A stretch of 64,000 bases of DNA from Nonlabens spongiae (GCF_002117125.1 NZ_CP019344.1:496001-560000), one strand, 5' to 3'; positions 32,922 to 41,662 are shown, counted from the stretch's first letter. Notes: generated by a model from the letters alone, not told the origin. Translations and numbers: made by a program.

Positions 32922-33542
32922 ATGAAACTTATTTACATCTACGACGCCCTCTGCGGCTGGTGCTATGGCTTCTCGCCCGTAATCCATGAGTTTGTAGCTA
33001 CTAACAAATTAGATTGTGAGGTGCTGTCTGGGGGGATGATCACGGGAAATAGGGTCGGGCCTATCGGTGAGGTCGCTGGATATATAAAGACCGCTTACAA
33101 AGATGTGGAAGAGCGTAGTACGGTGCGATTTGGTAAAGACTTTTTGAACGGCACGCTGGAGGAGGGGAGTGCCGTATTCACGTCTATTCCTGCTGCGATT
33201 GCCATGGCTGTTTTTAAAAACGTTATGCCTAAACACCTGCTGGATTATGCCAGCGAGATACAAAGAGCCATCTATCATCAGGGTAAACCACCAGCAGATC
33301 ATGCCACATATGCCAATATCGTGATCAAATACGGCATCGAGCCCAACAGTTTTAAGGAATTGATGAGTAAAACTGAATATTTTGATCAGGCTCAAGATGA
33401 ATTTGACCACGTTGCTCAACTAGGCGTTTCTGGTTTTCCAACTTTGATGCTAGAAAAAGATGATGAGCTCTTTGTCATTGCAAAAGGTTACTTGCCAGTG
33501 CAACAACTGCAAGCAAATTTTGAGCGGACACTAAATATGTAA
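32922..33542 (+). CDS. DsbA-family thioredoxin-fold protein
   Basis: A 206-aa protein with a thioredoxin-like start IYIYDALCGWCYGFSPV, carrying a CGWC redox motif at residues 11-14, and the cis-proline loop VSGFPTLMLEKDD near residue 160. The helical insertion between is as in DsbA/FrnE-like proteins. No signal peptide is present, so it is probably cytoplasmic, unlike classical DsbA. It may be a thiol oxidoreductase or act on small molecules. It stands alone. Confidence 0.87.
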   Translation: MKLIYIYDALCGWCYGFSPVIHEFVATNKLDCEVLSGGMITGNRVGPIGEVAGYIKTAYKDVEERSTVRFGKDFLNGTLEEGSAVFTSIPAAIAMAVFKNVMPKHLLDYASEIQRAIYHQGKPPADHATYANIVIKYGIEPNSFKELMSKTEYFDQAQDEFDHVAQLGVSGFPTLMLEKDDELFVIAKGYLPVQQLQANFERTLNM

Positions 33543-33660
33543 TTTATGAGTGCATGATGTTATGTCAAGCGCTCCCGGCACGTTTCTGGACGAGAAAGGT
33601 TACATATCTCGATTTTAAAACGATCTCGCTCTGATAAAATCAGGAAACGTTTGCCCATGG

Positions 33661-33680
33661 CCGCTGAGCGGAGCCGAAGC
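33661..33680. repeat. family D repeat, partial copy
   Basis: Contains GCTGAGCGGAGCCGAAGC, followed by GCAAGC; it shares the core CTGAGCGGAGCCGAAG with the copies at 61554 and 61869. Here it is intergenic. Confidence 0.75.
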
Positions 33681-33811
33681 GCAAGCTGGCTGACACCAAC
33701 TACATACGAAGCTCATTTTTTAACTAAAACAGGCTCAAAATTTAACCAAAAAAATGATGTTTAATACTTATTGTGGATGCACTTTTACCATGTTTTAAAA
33801 GTCATAATACC

Positions 33812-33907
33812 ATGGCAAACAAACCTAAAAAGCAGGCTAAAAATTTTGGCAAGCCAGCAGCTTCAAAAGCTCAGGCTCCTACTGCAAAGAAGGCTCCTAA
33901 GAAATAA
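33812..33907 (+). CDS. 31-aa lysine/alanine-rich peptide
   Basis: A short frame from ATG 33812 to TAA: it begins MANKPKKQAKNFGKP and ends TAKKAPKK. It has about nine lysines, no acidic residue, and Pro/Ala spacing like a histone-tail or ribosome-associated peptide. It is followed 57 bp later by a good terminator, which supports a real transcription unit. It is not recognised as a known family. The IS200-type element begins just after the terminator. Confidence 0.5.
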   Translation: MANKPKKQAKNFGKPAASKAQAPTAKKAPKK

Positions 33908-33964
33908 TCTTAGTACCAGCCTCACGTCAAGTCAAGGACTTGACAAGCAATGTCTAACAATCAC

Positions 33965-33989
33965 AGCCACTCGCAAGGGTGGCTTTTTT
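33965..33989 (+). terminator. terminator upstream of the IS200-type element
   Basis: Stem AGCCAC / GTGGCT with an 8-nt loop and a T6 run. It would end the transcript of the small basic peptide and shield the transposase from readthrough. Confidence 0.8.
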
Positions 33990-34009
33990 ATTGGTCTCAG
34001 GACAGGGTA

Positions 34010-34570
34010 TAAAACCCTGCAATTTCATTGCAGTACTTTAGTTATGCGAAAAAATCTATACATTGGTCATTATGGGATCAGCACAGAGAAAAGGCTCGCA
34101 TACTGTAACTCGTCTCACCTGTCATATAGTATGGTCAACGAAATATAGGTATAAGGTTTTGGAGGGCGACATCAAGATTCGCTGTCGTGCTCTCTTGATA
34201 CAGATCTGTGAATCTGAAAGTGTAGCGATACTGAAGGGTGTGGTCAGCTCAGATCACGTCCATATGCATGTTGAGTACCCGCCAAAGTTGCCAATCAGTA
34301 TTTTAGTAAAAAACCTTAAGGGTCGGTCATCACGGAAGCTGCAACAGGAGTTTCCAAAATTGAAGAAGCGTTATTGGGGGAACCACTTTTGGGCAACCGG
34401 CTACGGAGCATGGAGCAGTGGCAACATAACGGATGAAATGGTCAACAACTATCTGGAACACCACCGCAAGGAGAATGACAACGATAATTCCAACTTCATA
34501 TTGGAGTAGTCAGAGCAAGGACTTTCAGTCCTGTGTCAAAAACCCCTGCACTTGAGTGCAGGGTGGTTTA
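34010..34570 (+). mobile_element. IS200-type element, transposase only
   Basis: One Y1 transposase gene lies between two subterminal hairpins, the layout of IS200 members without tnpB. The left hairpin is CTGCAAT-TTC-ATTGCAG (34017-34033); the right is CCCTGCAC-TTGA-GTGCAGGG (34544-34563). Both share a CCTGCA foot (AACCCTGCA on the left, AACCCCTGCA on the right). Outer borders are estimated. No direct target duplication is expected for this group. Confidence 0.8.
34072..34509 (+). CDS. tnpA: IS200/IS605-family Y1 transposase
   Basis: A 145-aa single-strand transposase. The metal-binding HUH motif is DHVHMHVEYPP near residue 63, the nucleophile Tyr is in MVNNYLEHHRKE near the C-terminus, and the N-terminal HIVWSTKYRYKVL and central GNHFWATGYGAWSSGNIT are standard for IS200 TnpA. 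The ATG at 34072 fits the family start better than the TTG at 34063. Frame and motifs are intact, so the enzyme may be active. Relatives (REP-associated tyrosine transposases) are thought to spread hairpin repeats, which is relevant to the repeat arrays next to it. Confidence 0.93.
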   Translation: MGSAQRKGSHTVTRLTCHIVWSTKYRYKVLEGDIKIRCRALLIQICESESVAILKGVVSSDHVHMHVEYPPKLPISILVKNLKGRSSRKLQQEFPKLKKRYWGNHFWATGYGAWSSGNITDEMVNNYLEHHRKENDNDNSNFILE

Positions 34571-34660
34571 GTGACAATTTTTAATTGATTTGGATCTGCT
34601 ATAAACTCCAATAAGCGCAGTAATTTGTAAGATTTGATTTGATAATTGTTTTACTTGTTC

Positions 34661-35240
34661 GGTCGGACTTCGAGAACCTCAGTCCTCGCGATCTATTGTT
34701 CTTGAGCCCTGAGGCTCTCGAAGGGCAAATCAGTAGACGAATCTTACCGTTAACTAACTTGTTGCCGACTTTAGACTGTCTCGAGCTTTTCGAAAGACTT
34801 GAGCTGACATTAGGTGGGTTCATAAAACCGTTCCCTAATAACTTAGTAAATTGATAATTGTTTTTATTGTTCGGTCGGACTTTTAGAACCTCAGTCGTCG
34901 CGATCTATGGTTCTTGAGCCCTGAGGCTCTCGAAGGGCGAATCAGTAGACGATTGTTATCCGTTAACCAACTTGTTGCCGACTTTAGACTGTCTCGAGTT
35001 TGTCGAGAGACTTGAGCTAACATTAGGTGGGTACTTAAAACCGTTCCCTAACAAATTAGTAAATTGATAATTTTTTTATTGGCTTGATCGGACTTCGAGA
35101 ACCTCAGTCTTCGCGCTCTATTGTTCTTGAGCTCTGAGGCTCTCAAAGGGTGAATCAGTAGAAGATTCTTATCCGTTAACTAACTTATTCCCAACTTTAG
35201 ACCGTCTCGAGCTCGTAGCGAGGCTCAAACTGACATAAGG
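34661..35240. repeat. repeat family C, three tandem copies of 212-213 bp
   Basis: Copies start at 34661, 34873 and about 35086; the third is shorter. Each holds GGACTTCGAGAACCTCAGTC (diverged in the second copy), an inverted partner TTGAGCCCTGAGGCTCTCGA, then TAGACTGTCTCGAG with CTTGAGCTGACATTAGG. The GAGCCCTGAGG core is shared with family B. No gene lies between the transposase end at 34509 and thrS at 35552. Short frames in this stretch are repeat shadows. Confidence 0.9.
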
Positions 35241-35321
35241 AACACTTATGAAATCCGCTACTTTTCATGCTATGATAATTGTCTTTTTCATTTGACTTCA
35301 TACATAAAAATTGGTGTAATC

Positions 35322-35350
35322 CACCGCCCCCTTGAAGGGGTTGGGGTGTT
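35322..35350. repeat. C-run/G-run element upstream of thrS
   Basis: CCGCCCCCTTGAAGGGG followed by TTGGGGTGTT. Inverted, it matches the tails of the family A repeats at 15.4-16.0 kb (AACACCCCAA, CCCC). Confidence 0.75.
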
Positions 35351-35519
35351 ACCAGAATCTGTATCATTCCAGACTTAATCTAGGACTCCTTTTAAACCTT
35401 GTTAGATCTTAGATAACGTTGTATCAATTTCAAGGTGACAAGAATTTTTAAAAATCTGATGGCATCAAATTTTCTTAAAAAAGAAACCACATAGAAGGTT
35501 TTGGAATCTCATAAAATTT

Positions 35520-35527
35520 TACCTTTG
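35520..35527 (+). promoter_or_regulatory. -7 promoter box of thrS
   Basis: TACCTTTG matches TANNTTTG and lies 24 bp before the thrS ATG. A TTTTG at 35499-35503 sits about 16 bp upstream of it as a candidate -33 box. Confidence 0.6.
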
Positions 35528-35551
35528 GCGGCTTAATCGTAAGTTGTAGTT

Positions 35552-37498
35552 ATGATCAACGTTACATTGCCAGACGGCAGTATCAAACAGGTAGAGCAAG
35601 GATTTACACCCATGGACATCGCCATGGGAATCTCTCATGGACTAGCGCGCAACGTCATCAGCGCTAGTTATAATGGTAAAAAAGTCGAAACCAAAACGCC
35701 ACTAACAGAAGATGGTAACCTGGTACTCTATACTTTTAAGGATAAAGAAGGTAAAGAAGCCTTCTGGCATTCTACCTCGCACATCATGGCGCAGGCGATC
35801 GAGGAATTATTTCCGGGAGTGAGTCTGACCATAGGCCCAGCCATTGATAATGGATTCTATTATGATGTGGATTTTAAAGAGCACAGCATCAGTGAGTCTG
35901 ATATTCCCAAGATAGAGAAACGCATGCTGGAGATCGCTCGTGGTAAACATGAGTTCACCATGCGCGAAGTCTCAAAAGCTGATGCGCTGGAGTTCTATAA
36001 AAAGAACGATAATCCATACAAAGTTGAGCTTATTGAGAACCTGACCGATGGTGATATCACTTTCTGTGATCACGATTCATTTACCGATCTGTGTCGTGGA
36101 GGTCACATTCCAAACACAGGTCTCGTTAAGGCGGTAAAGGTCATGAGCATCGCCGGTGCTTACTGGCGCGGCGATGAGAACAATCCGCAACTGACACGTG
36201 TTTACGGGATCAGTTTCCCGAAGCAAAAAGATCTGAAAGAATACCTCGAGCTTCTGGAAGAAGCTAAAAAAAGAGATCACCGTAAGTTGGGTAAGGAACT
36301 CCAGTTGTTCCATTTTTCCCAGCGAGTAGGGCAAGGGCTGCCACTATGGTTGCCTAAAGGTGCCGCTTTACGCGAAAGGTTAGAAAACTTCCTCAAAGCC
36401 GCTCAGAAAAAAGCTGGCTATGAGATGGTGGTGAGTCCGCATATAGGCTCTAAAGAATTGTATGTGACTTCTGGTCACTACGCGAAGTATGGTGAAGATA
36501 GTTTCCAGCCCATTAAAACACCGGCTGAAGACGAAGAGTTTCTACTTAAACCCATGAATTGTCCACACCACTGTGAGATTTATAAAAGCGCGCATTGGTC
36601 CTATAAAGACTTGCCAAAGCGTTTTGCAGAGTTTGGAACGGTTTACCGCTATGAGCAAAGTGGTGAATTGCATGGTTTAAGTCGGGTGCGTGGTTTTACG
36701 CAAGATGATGCTCACATTTTCTGTATGCCAGAACAGCTGGATGCCGAGTTTAAAGCTGTGATCGATTTGGTGATGTATGTTTTTGGCTCATTAGGATTTG
36801 AAGACTTTACCGCTCAGGTAAGCATACGCGATCCTAAAAAACCTGAGAAGTACATCGGTGACGTGGCAAATTGGGAAATTGCAGAGCAGGCGATCATCAG
36901 CGCAGCAAAGGATAAAGGTTTAGACTACGTCATTGAAGAGGGTGAGGCGGCCTTTTATGGTCCTAAACTAGACTTCATGGTGAAGGATGCACTGGGACGC
37001 AGCTGGCAGCTGGGAACCATTCAGGTAGACTACAATTTGCCAGAGCGTTTTGATTTGAGCTATAAGGGAAGTGACAATGAGTCACATAGACCTGTCATGA
37101 TCCACCGTGCGCCATTCGGTTCCATGGAGCGTTTTATCGCTATTTTGTTAGAGCACACGGCGGGTAATTTCCCGCTTTGGTTGATGCCTGAGCAATGTAT
37201 CGTTCTGTCCCTGAGTGAGAAATACGAAGATTATGCAAAAAAAGTGGTAGATTCTTTAGAAAATAACGAAATTCGCGTCACTATCGACAATAGGGCTGAG
37301 ACCATGGGTAAGAAAATCCGTGAGGCTGAGATGAATAAATTACCCTATATGTTGATCGTAGGCGAGCAGGAAGAGCAAGATGGTACGGTTTCTGTTCGTA
37401 AACATGGTGGTGAAGATTTGGGAGCTATGAGTGTTTCCGCTTTCGCGAAAGCGATACATGAAGAAGTATCCCAGAGCATCAAAAAATTTGAAGTTTAA
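35552..37498 (+). CDS. thrS: threonyl-tRNA synthetase
   Basis: A 648-aa class II synthetase with the full domain set: an N-terminal TGS domain (VTLPDGSIKQVEQGFTPMDI), the editing domain with FWHSTSHIMAQA and DLCRGGHIPNTG, the catalytic core with PMNCPHHCEIY (zinc-binding Cys), YRYEQSGELHGLSRVRGFTQ (motif 2) and HRAPFGSMERFIAIL (motif 3), and an anticodon-binding domain. Charges tRNA-Thr. A palindrome copy (37437-37452, S-A-F-A-K-A-I) lies eighteen or so residues from the C-terminus. infC follows within 20 bp, the classical thrS-infC order. Confidence 0.97.
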   Translation: MINVTLPDGSIKQVEQGFTPMDIAMGISHGLARNVISASYNGKKVETKTPLTEDGNLVLYTFKDKEGKEAFWHSTSHIMAQAIEELFPGVSLTIGPAIDNGFYYDVDFKEHSISESDIPKIEKRMLEIARGKHEFTMREVSKADALEFYKKNDNPYKVELIENLTDGDITFCDHDSFTDLCRGGHIPNTGLVKAVKVMSIAGAYWRGDENNPQLTRVYGISFPKQKDLKEYLELLEEAKKRDHRKLGKELQLFHFSQRVGQGLPLWLPKGAALRERLENFLKAAQKKAGYEMVVSPHIGSKELYVTSGHYAKYGEDSFQPIKTPAEDEEFLLKPMNCPHHCEIYKSAHWSYKDLPKRFAEFGTVYRYEQSGELHGLSRVRGFTQDDAHIFCMPEQLDAEFKAVIDLVMYVFGSLGFEDFTAQVSIRDPKKPEKYIGDVANWEIAEQAIISAAKDKGLDYVIEEGEAAFYGPKLDFMVKDALGRSWQLGTIQVDYNLPERFDLSYKGSDNESHRPVMIHRAPFGSMERFIAILLEHTAGNFPLWLMPEQCIVLSLSEKYEDYAKKVVDSLENNEIRVTIDNRAETMGKKIREAEMNKLPYMLIVGEQEEQDGTVSVRKHGGEDLGAMSVSAFAKAIHEEVSQSIKKFEV

Positions 37499-37514
37499 TT
37501 AAAATTATATAGCC

Positions 37515-38066
37515 ATAGCAATAAGAAGACGCAGAAGCCGCGGCCCGGCTCGAATTATCAAAGAAGATAAGCACGCGATTAACGAGAAAATACGCGCGCG
37601 CAAAGTACGACTGGTAGGTCAGGGTGAACCTCGCATCATGGATACTCGTGATGCCATGAAAGAAGCACAAGAGAAAGAAATGGACCTTGTGGAGATTTCA
37701 CCAAATGCAGAACCGCCGGTTGTAAAAATCATGGACTACAAAAAGTATGTCTATGAACAGAAGAAGCGTGAGAAAGCCATGAAGGCAAATGCCAGTAAAG
37801 TGGTGATCAAAGAGATACGCTTCGGTCCTAATACGGATGATCACGATTATGAATTCAAGAAGAATCACGCTGAGAAGTTTCTGAAGGAAGGAGCTAAACT
37901 AAAAGCGTATGTATTCTTTAAAGGTCGTTCCATCATCTACAAAGATCAGGGAGAGATTCTCTTATTGAGACTCGCTCAGGATCTTGAAGAATTAGGTAAA
38001 GTAGAACAGATGCCTAAAATGGAAGGTAAGCGCATGAATATGTTTATCGCTCCTAAAAAGAAATAA
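37515..38066 (+). CDS. infC: translation initiation factor IF-3, apparent AUA start
   Basis: A 183-aa IF-3. From the first ATG at 37638 only 142 residues are obtained and the N-domain start is missing. The same frame reads upstream through A-R-I-I-K-E-D-K-H-A-I-N-E-K-I to A-I-R-R-R-R, the usual Flavobacterial IF-3 beginning, and the codon in the initiator place is ATA (37515-37517). A stop in frame (37500-37502) limits further extension. infC is known in E. coli to use AUU, which lets IF-3 control its own synthesis; an AUA here would fit the same logic. The C-domain (VKEIRFGPNTDDHDYEFK-like) is intact. Confidence 0.92.
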   Translation: MAIRRRRSRGPARIIKEDKHAINEKIRARKVRLVGQGEPRIMDTRDAMKEAQEKEMDLVEISPNAEPPVVKIMDYKKYVYEQKKREKAMKANASKVVIKEIRFGPNTDDHDYEFKKNHAEKFLKEGAKLKAYVFFKGRSIIYKDQGEILLLRLAQDLEELGKVEQMPKMEGKRMNMFIAPKKK

Positions 38067-38092
38067 GCTCAGGCCTTTTTTCATATAAGAAG

Positions 38093-38124
38093 CCGTCTCA
38101 ATAGATAATTGAGGCGGTTTTTTT
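38093..38124 (+). terminator. terminator after infC
   Basis: Stem CCGTCTCAAT / ATTGAGGCGG with one G-T pair, then T7. The 312 bp that follow before the next gene show nothing beyond an ACTATCGGGA fragment near 38229. Confidence 0.88.
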
Positions 38125-38436
38125 AAGTCTCTACAGTCAACATGCCAAGTATTTTTCTTTGCAAGTTTGTATTTAGAAAGTCAAACCTGGCTTTTTACTG
38201 TGAACGCGACGAAAGTAGCTTTCCTATAACTATCGGGACAGAGTACCCATTAACATTCCTCCACCTTGTTCAATAATTCTTAGCAATTAAAAAAAGAATG
38301 TCATGAAAGTTATACAGCATGCACTCTTCTCGTATATAGGAACGGGATAATTTTCTGAGCCATTAAATTATAACAAGTAAATTTGTGAATACAATTGATT
38401 TGATTTCCTTCAACCTCCTAATTCTTTCATTTCTCC

Positions 38437-39042
38437 ATGTTACGTAAAATTATTTCAATATTCATTGTAGTCTCTACAAGTTTCCTTGGACACTCTCAAA
38501 ATAAAAAAGCTTATAAACTCAGATCTAAAATCATCACCGCAAAGGATACGATTCATTGTTTCCTGACAAATGATGAAGGGTTTGAGGATGAAATTGAATA
38601 CAAATTAGGTATAGAAAAGGATAGTCCTCTTTACCGCATCAACACAGTTCATGTTTTAAAAATTGATCAAGGAGCAAGAGAATTCTACAATATACAGTAC
38701 AAGGGCAAATCAAAAATGGTCAAAAGCATCGTTGATGGAACTGTGCGTCTGTTTGAATACAATGAACCTACCTCATTCACATACTTCGATCATGATCAAT
38801 CAAGTCCAACCTATAGGGAAAGCCGTACGGTGTTCAACATGGACAAGCCTAAATATTATTTAGAAAAGGACGGAGAGATCTTCTATTTAGGTAAGGGAAA
38901 CAAGAAGAAAACGTTGAGAAAGGCGCTTACCGGAAATCCCGAGGTAACAGAAATGATTAATGATTTAGACAATTCATTGATCCGTTTCAGGTTGCGCAAT
39001 ATTGTTAAGAAATACAATTTCTGGCTCACTGAGAAAGACTAA
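38437..39042 (+). CDS. secreted protein of unknown function
   Basis: A 201-aa protein with a signal peptide (LRKIISIFIVVSTSFLGHSQ, cleavage probably after Ser-Gln). The mature part is beta-rich in the middle (EIEYKLGIEKD, TVHVLKIDQGAREFYNIQY) and ends in a basic helical tail. Not a family I recognise by name. It looks like a periplasmic or outer-membrane-associated protein. It converges on the fossil gene just downstream, 11 bp away. Confidence 0.7.
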   Translation: MLRKIISIFIVVSTSFLGHSQNKKAYKLRSKIITAKDTIHCFLTNDEGFEDEIEYKLGIEKDSPLYRINTVHVLKIDQGAREFYNIQYKGKSKMVKSIVDGTVRLFEYNEPTSFTYFDHDQSSPTYRESRTVFNMDKPKYYLEKDGEIFYLGKGNKKKTLRKALTGNPEVTEMINDLDNSLIRFRLRNIVKKYNFWLTEKD

Positions 39043-39053
39043 TCTCATTGAAC

Positions 39054-39431
39054 TTAAAACTTAAGACTACACAGCCATTTCTGCTCCCGCTCAGTAGCAT
39101 CCAGAATATCTAACTCTAATACTTGATTGAAGTGCTTTGCTGTCCTGAATACATCTTCTTAACACCCGGTACAGTAAAAAGTTATGCGCTGATTCCTATT
39201 GTGAAATAAATTCACGAGATACAGCTCTCCTTCAGTAGTCAAGGAGGTATTGATAGACCGCATACGCTAACTTGTTCGACCTTTGAAAACAGATATGTAT
39301 TCAAAATCGGGTAGTGGTTTCCATCTACCAATATGCAGCGCAAAAATCGACCAGATCTTGCGATACCTTTTCGCACCCAGATCAATCTGCGATTCCGTGC
39401 TTGACGCTAGATATACCGAAAAAGATAGCAT
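39054..39431 (-). pseudogene. fossil of a small Flavobacterial gene with two internal stops
   Basis: On the minus strand one frame of 126 codons starts ATG at 39431 and reads M-L-S-F-S-V-Y-L-A-S-S-T-E-S, then QIDLGAKRYRKIWS, HIGRWKPLPDFEYISVFKG, a TAG, then LTTEGELYLVNLFHNRNQRI, a TAA, and EDVFRTAKHFNQVLELDILD with ATEREQKWL. Apart from the two stops the frame is unbroken and protein-like throughout. From memory it resembles a conserved hypothetical family of Flavobacteria of about 120-150 aa; I could not check this. The first stop is at codon 56. Confidence 0.72.
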
Positions 39432-39632
39432 CTAACCACCCACAAGCAGACTTTCACAAGCTCCTACATAAATGAACAAGTAAATACTATAAAGGCAAAG
39501 GCTTCACGTTAGAAGGATCTCGGTTCTAAGTAAGTAATCATGGATGGTTATTTGATTCCAAATTTAGATAAACCCGTTTAAAACTTATGATTAACTATAC
39601 ACATCTGTCGTACATTCCTTATCAAAAAAGCA

Positions 39633-39640
39633 TACATTTG
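39633..39640 (+). promoter_or_regulatory. -7 promoter box of the E1 dehydrogenase gene
   Basis: TACATTTG matches TANNTTTG and lies 17 bp before the ATG. A second TAC-ATTC at 39611 is a weaker candidate. Confidence 0.55.
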
Positions 39641-39657
39641 AGTAGATAATTGATAAT

Positions 39658-41658
39658 ATGATAGCCGAACAGCCCATAGACTTAATTTCTTATTATAATA
39701 ACAATCTGGATGCTGCGACTCAATTACAGCTCTACAAGCGCATGTTATTGCCGCGCATGATAGAAGAAAAGATGTTGATTTTGCTGCGGCAGGGGCGCAT
39801 CAGTAAGTGGTTTTCTGGAATAGGTCAAGAGGCGATCTCAGTAGGTGTTACCATGGCGATGCGCGATGAAGAGTACATCTTACCCATGCATCGCAATCTG
39901 GGCGTTTTTACCACGAGAGACATCCCGCTCTGGAAGCTTTTTGCGCAATGGCAAGGTAAGGAAGAAGGATTTACCAAAGGTCGTGACCGCAGTTTCCATT
40001 TTGGAACGCAAGAATATAAGCTCGTAGGGATGATCTCGCATCTCGGTCCTCAACTAGGCGTTGCAGACGGTATAGCCTTAGCAAACAAACTCAAAAACAA
40101 CGGACTCGCCACGGCCGTATTTACCGGTGAGGGAGGTACCAGTGAGGGCGATTTTCACGAGGCGCTTAACGTGGCGAGCGTGTGGCAACTGCCCGTGCTG
40201 TTTTGCATCGAAAACAATGGTTACGGCCTCAGCACGCCTACCAGCGAGCAGTATAATTGCAAGGATCTTGCAGATCGTGCCGCGGGTTACGGCATGAAAT
40301 CTCAGATTGTAGATGGCAATAACATTATAGAAGTTTATAACACGGTTTCCCGTATTCTCAATGACATGCGTGAGCATCCAGAGCCGGTGCTGCTGGAGTT
40401 CAAGACCTTCCGCCGTCGAGGGCACGAAGAAGCGAGCGGCACGAAGTATGTGCCAGATGAGCTCATGAATTTTTGGGCAGATCGGGATCCCATTCTTCGG
40501 TATGAGCAATATTTGCTCAATCAGGGAATTTTAAATCAAGATACGATCCGTTCCTTACAAGAAGAGTATAAAACGGCGATAGAAGAGGGTCTTGATACCG
40601 CTTTCGCGAAAGCGAAACCGTCACCATCTACCTCACAAGAACTAGCTGATGTCTTCTCGCAACACCACCATGCTAGTGTGCCTGCTTCACCTTCCACAAA
40701 GAACATCAGACTGGTTGATGCCGTAAAAGATGGACTGGACGTGGCGATGAAGAAATTTGATGATCTCGTCATCATGGGACAAGACATCGCTGATTATGGC
40801 GGAGTTTTTAAGATTACTGAAGGTTTTACTGAAAAGTACGGTAAGGAACGCGTGCGCAACACGCCCATTTGTGAAAGTGCGATCGTCGAGGCGGGTATGG
40901 GCTTGAGTATCGCCGGTATGAAAGCCGTAGTAGAAATGCAGTTTGCCGATTTCGTCAGCAGCGGCTTTAATCCTATCGTCAACTATCTTGCAAAATCCCA
41001 TTACCGCTGGGCACAGAAAGCTGATGTAGTCATACGTATGCCGTGCGGTGCTGGTGTGGGAGCCGGTCCTTTTCACAGCCAGTCCAATGAATCTTGGTTC
41101 CATACCATTCCAGGCTTAAAAATCGTCTATCCATCAACTCCTGCAGATGCTAAGGGACTTTTGATTTCTGCAATTGAAGATCCTAATCCAGTTATGTTTT
41201 TTGAACACAAAGCACTCTATCGATCGGTTTATGGTGATGTCCCAGATGACTATTATAATATTGAACTTGGTAAAGCTTCACTCGTTAAAGAAGGAAACGA
41301 ACTCAGCATCGTCACTTATGGAGCAGCAGTACATTGGGCGATTGAAGCGGTAGAAGAATTAAGTCTCAAAGCCGATGTTCTTGATTTAAGAACTATCGTT
41401 CCCTTAGACGAGGAAGCCATTAAAGAATCGGTGCTCAAAACAGGTAAAGTTCTCGTTCTGACTGAAGATAACCTGACTGGTAGCGTTGCCAGTGAAATTG
41501 CCGCAAAGATCGGTGAGCAATGGTTTGAACATCTAGACGCACCTGTGAAAAGATTAGGCAGTATCGATACACCTATTCCATTTGAAAAGGGGCTGGAAGA
41601 CAATTACCTGCCGAAGAATAGATTGAGAGAAGCTCTGGAAGAATTGAGAGATTATTAG
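39658..41658 (+). CDS. 2-oxoacid dehydrogenase E1, fused alpha and beta subunits
   Basis: A 666-aa fusion. Residues 1-320 are the E1-alpha part with the thiamine diphosphate site FTGEGGTSEGDFHEALNVAS followed by FCIENNGYGLS, and RRRGHEEASG. Residues 350-666 are E1-beta: MGQDIADYGGVFKITEG, TPICESAIVEAGMGLSIAGM, GAGPFHSQSNESWF and LDLRTIVPLDEEAI. The order is that of branched-chain or acetoin-type E1 components. The linker near residue 315 carries a palindrome copy (40599-40614, T-A-F-A-K-A-K) followed by Ser/Thr/Pro and His residues. Works with E2 and E3, not seen in this window. Confidence 0.93.
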   Translation: MIAEQPIDLISYYNNNLDAATQLQLYKRMLLPRMIEEKMLILLRQGRISKWFSGIGQEAISVGVTMAMRDEEYILPMHRNLGVFTTRDIPLWKLFAQWQGKEEGFTKGRDRSFHFGTQEYKLVGMISHLGPQLGVADGIALANKLKNNGLATAVFTGEGGTSEGDFHEALNVASVWQLPVLFCIENNGYGLSTPTSEQYNCKDLADRAAGYGMKSQIVDGNNIIEVYNTVSRILNDMREHPEPVLLEFKTFRRRGHEEASGTKYVPDELMNFWADRDPILRYEQYLLNQGILNQDTIRSLQEEYKTAIEEGLDTAFAKAKPSPSTSQELADVFSQHHHASVPASPSTKNIRLVDAVKDGLDVAMKKFDDLVIMGQDIADYGGVFKITEGFTEKYGKERVRNTPICESAIVEAGMGLSIAGMKAVVEMQFADFVSSGFNPIVNYLAKSHYRWAQKADVVIRMPCGAGVGAGPFHSQSNESWFHTIPGLKIVYPSTPADAKGLLISAIEDPNPVMFFEHKALYRSVYGDVPDDYYNIELGKASLVKEGNELSIVTYGAAVHWAIEAVEELSLKADVLDLRTIVPLDEEAIKESVLKTGKVLVLTEDNLTGSVASEIAAKIGEQWFEHLDAPVKRLGSIDTPIPFEKGLEDNYLPKNRLREALEELRDY

Positions 41659-41662
41659 TTTT

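Noticed and set aside
34599..34854. Short frames on both strands in the family C repeats
   Set aside because: They are mirror readings of the hairpin repeat and are not kept equally in the three copies.
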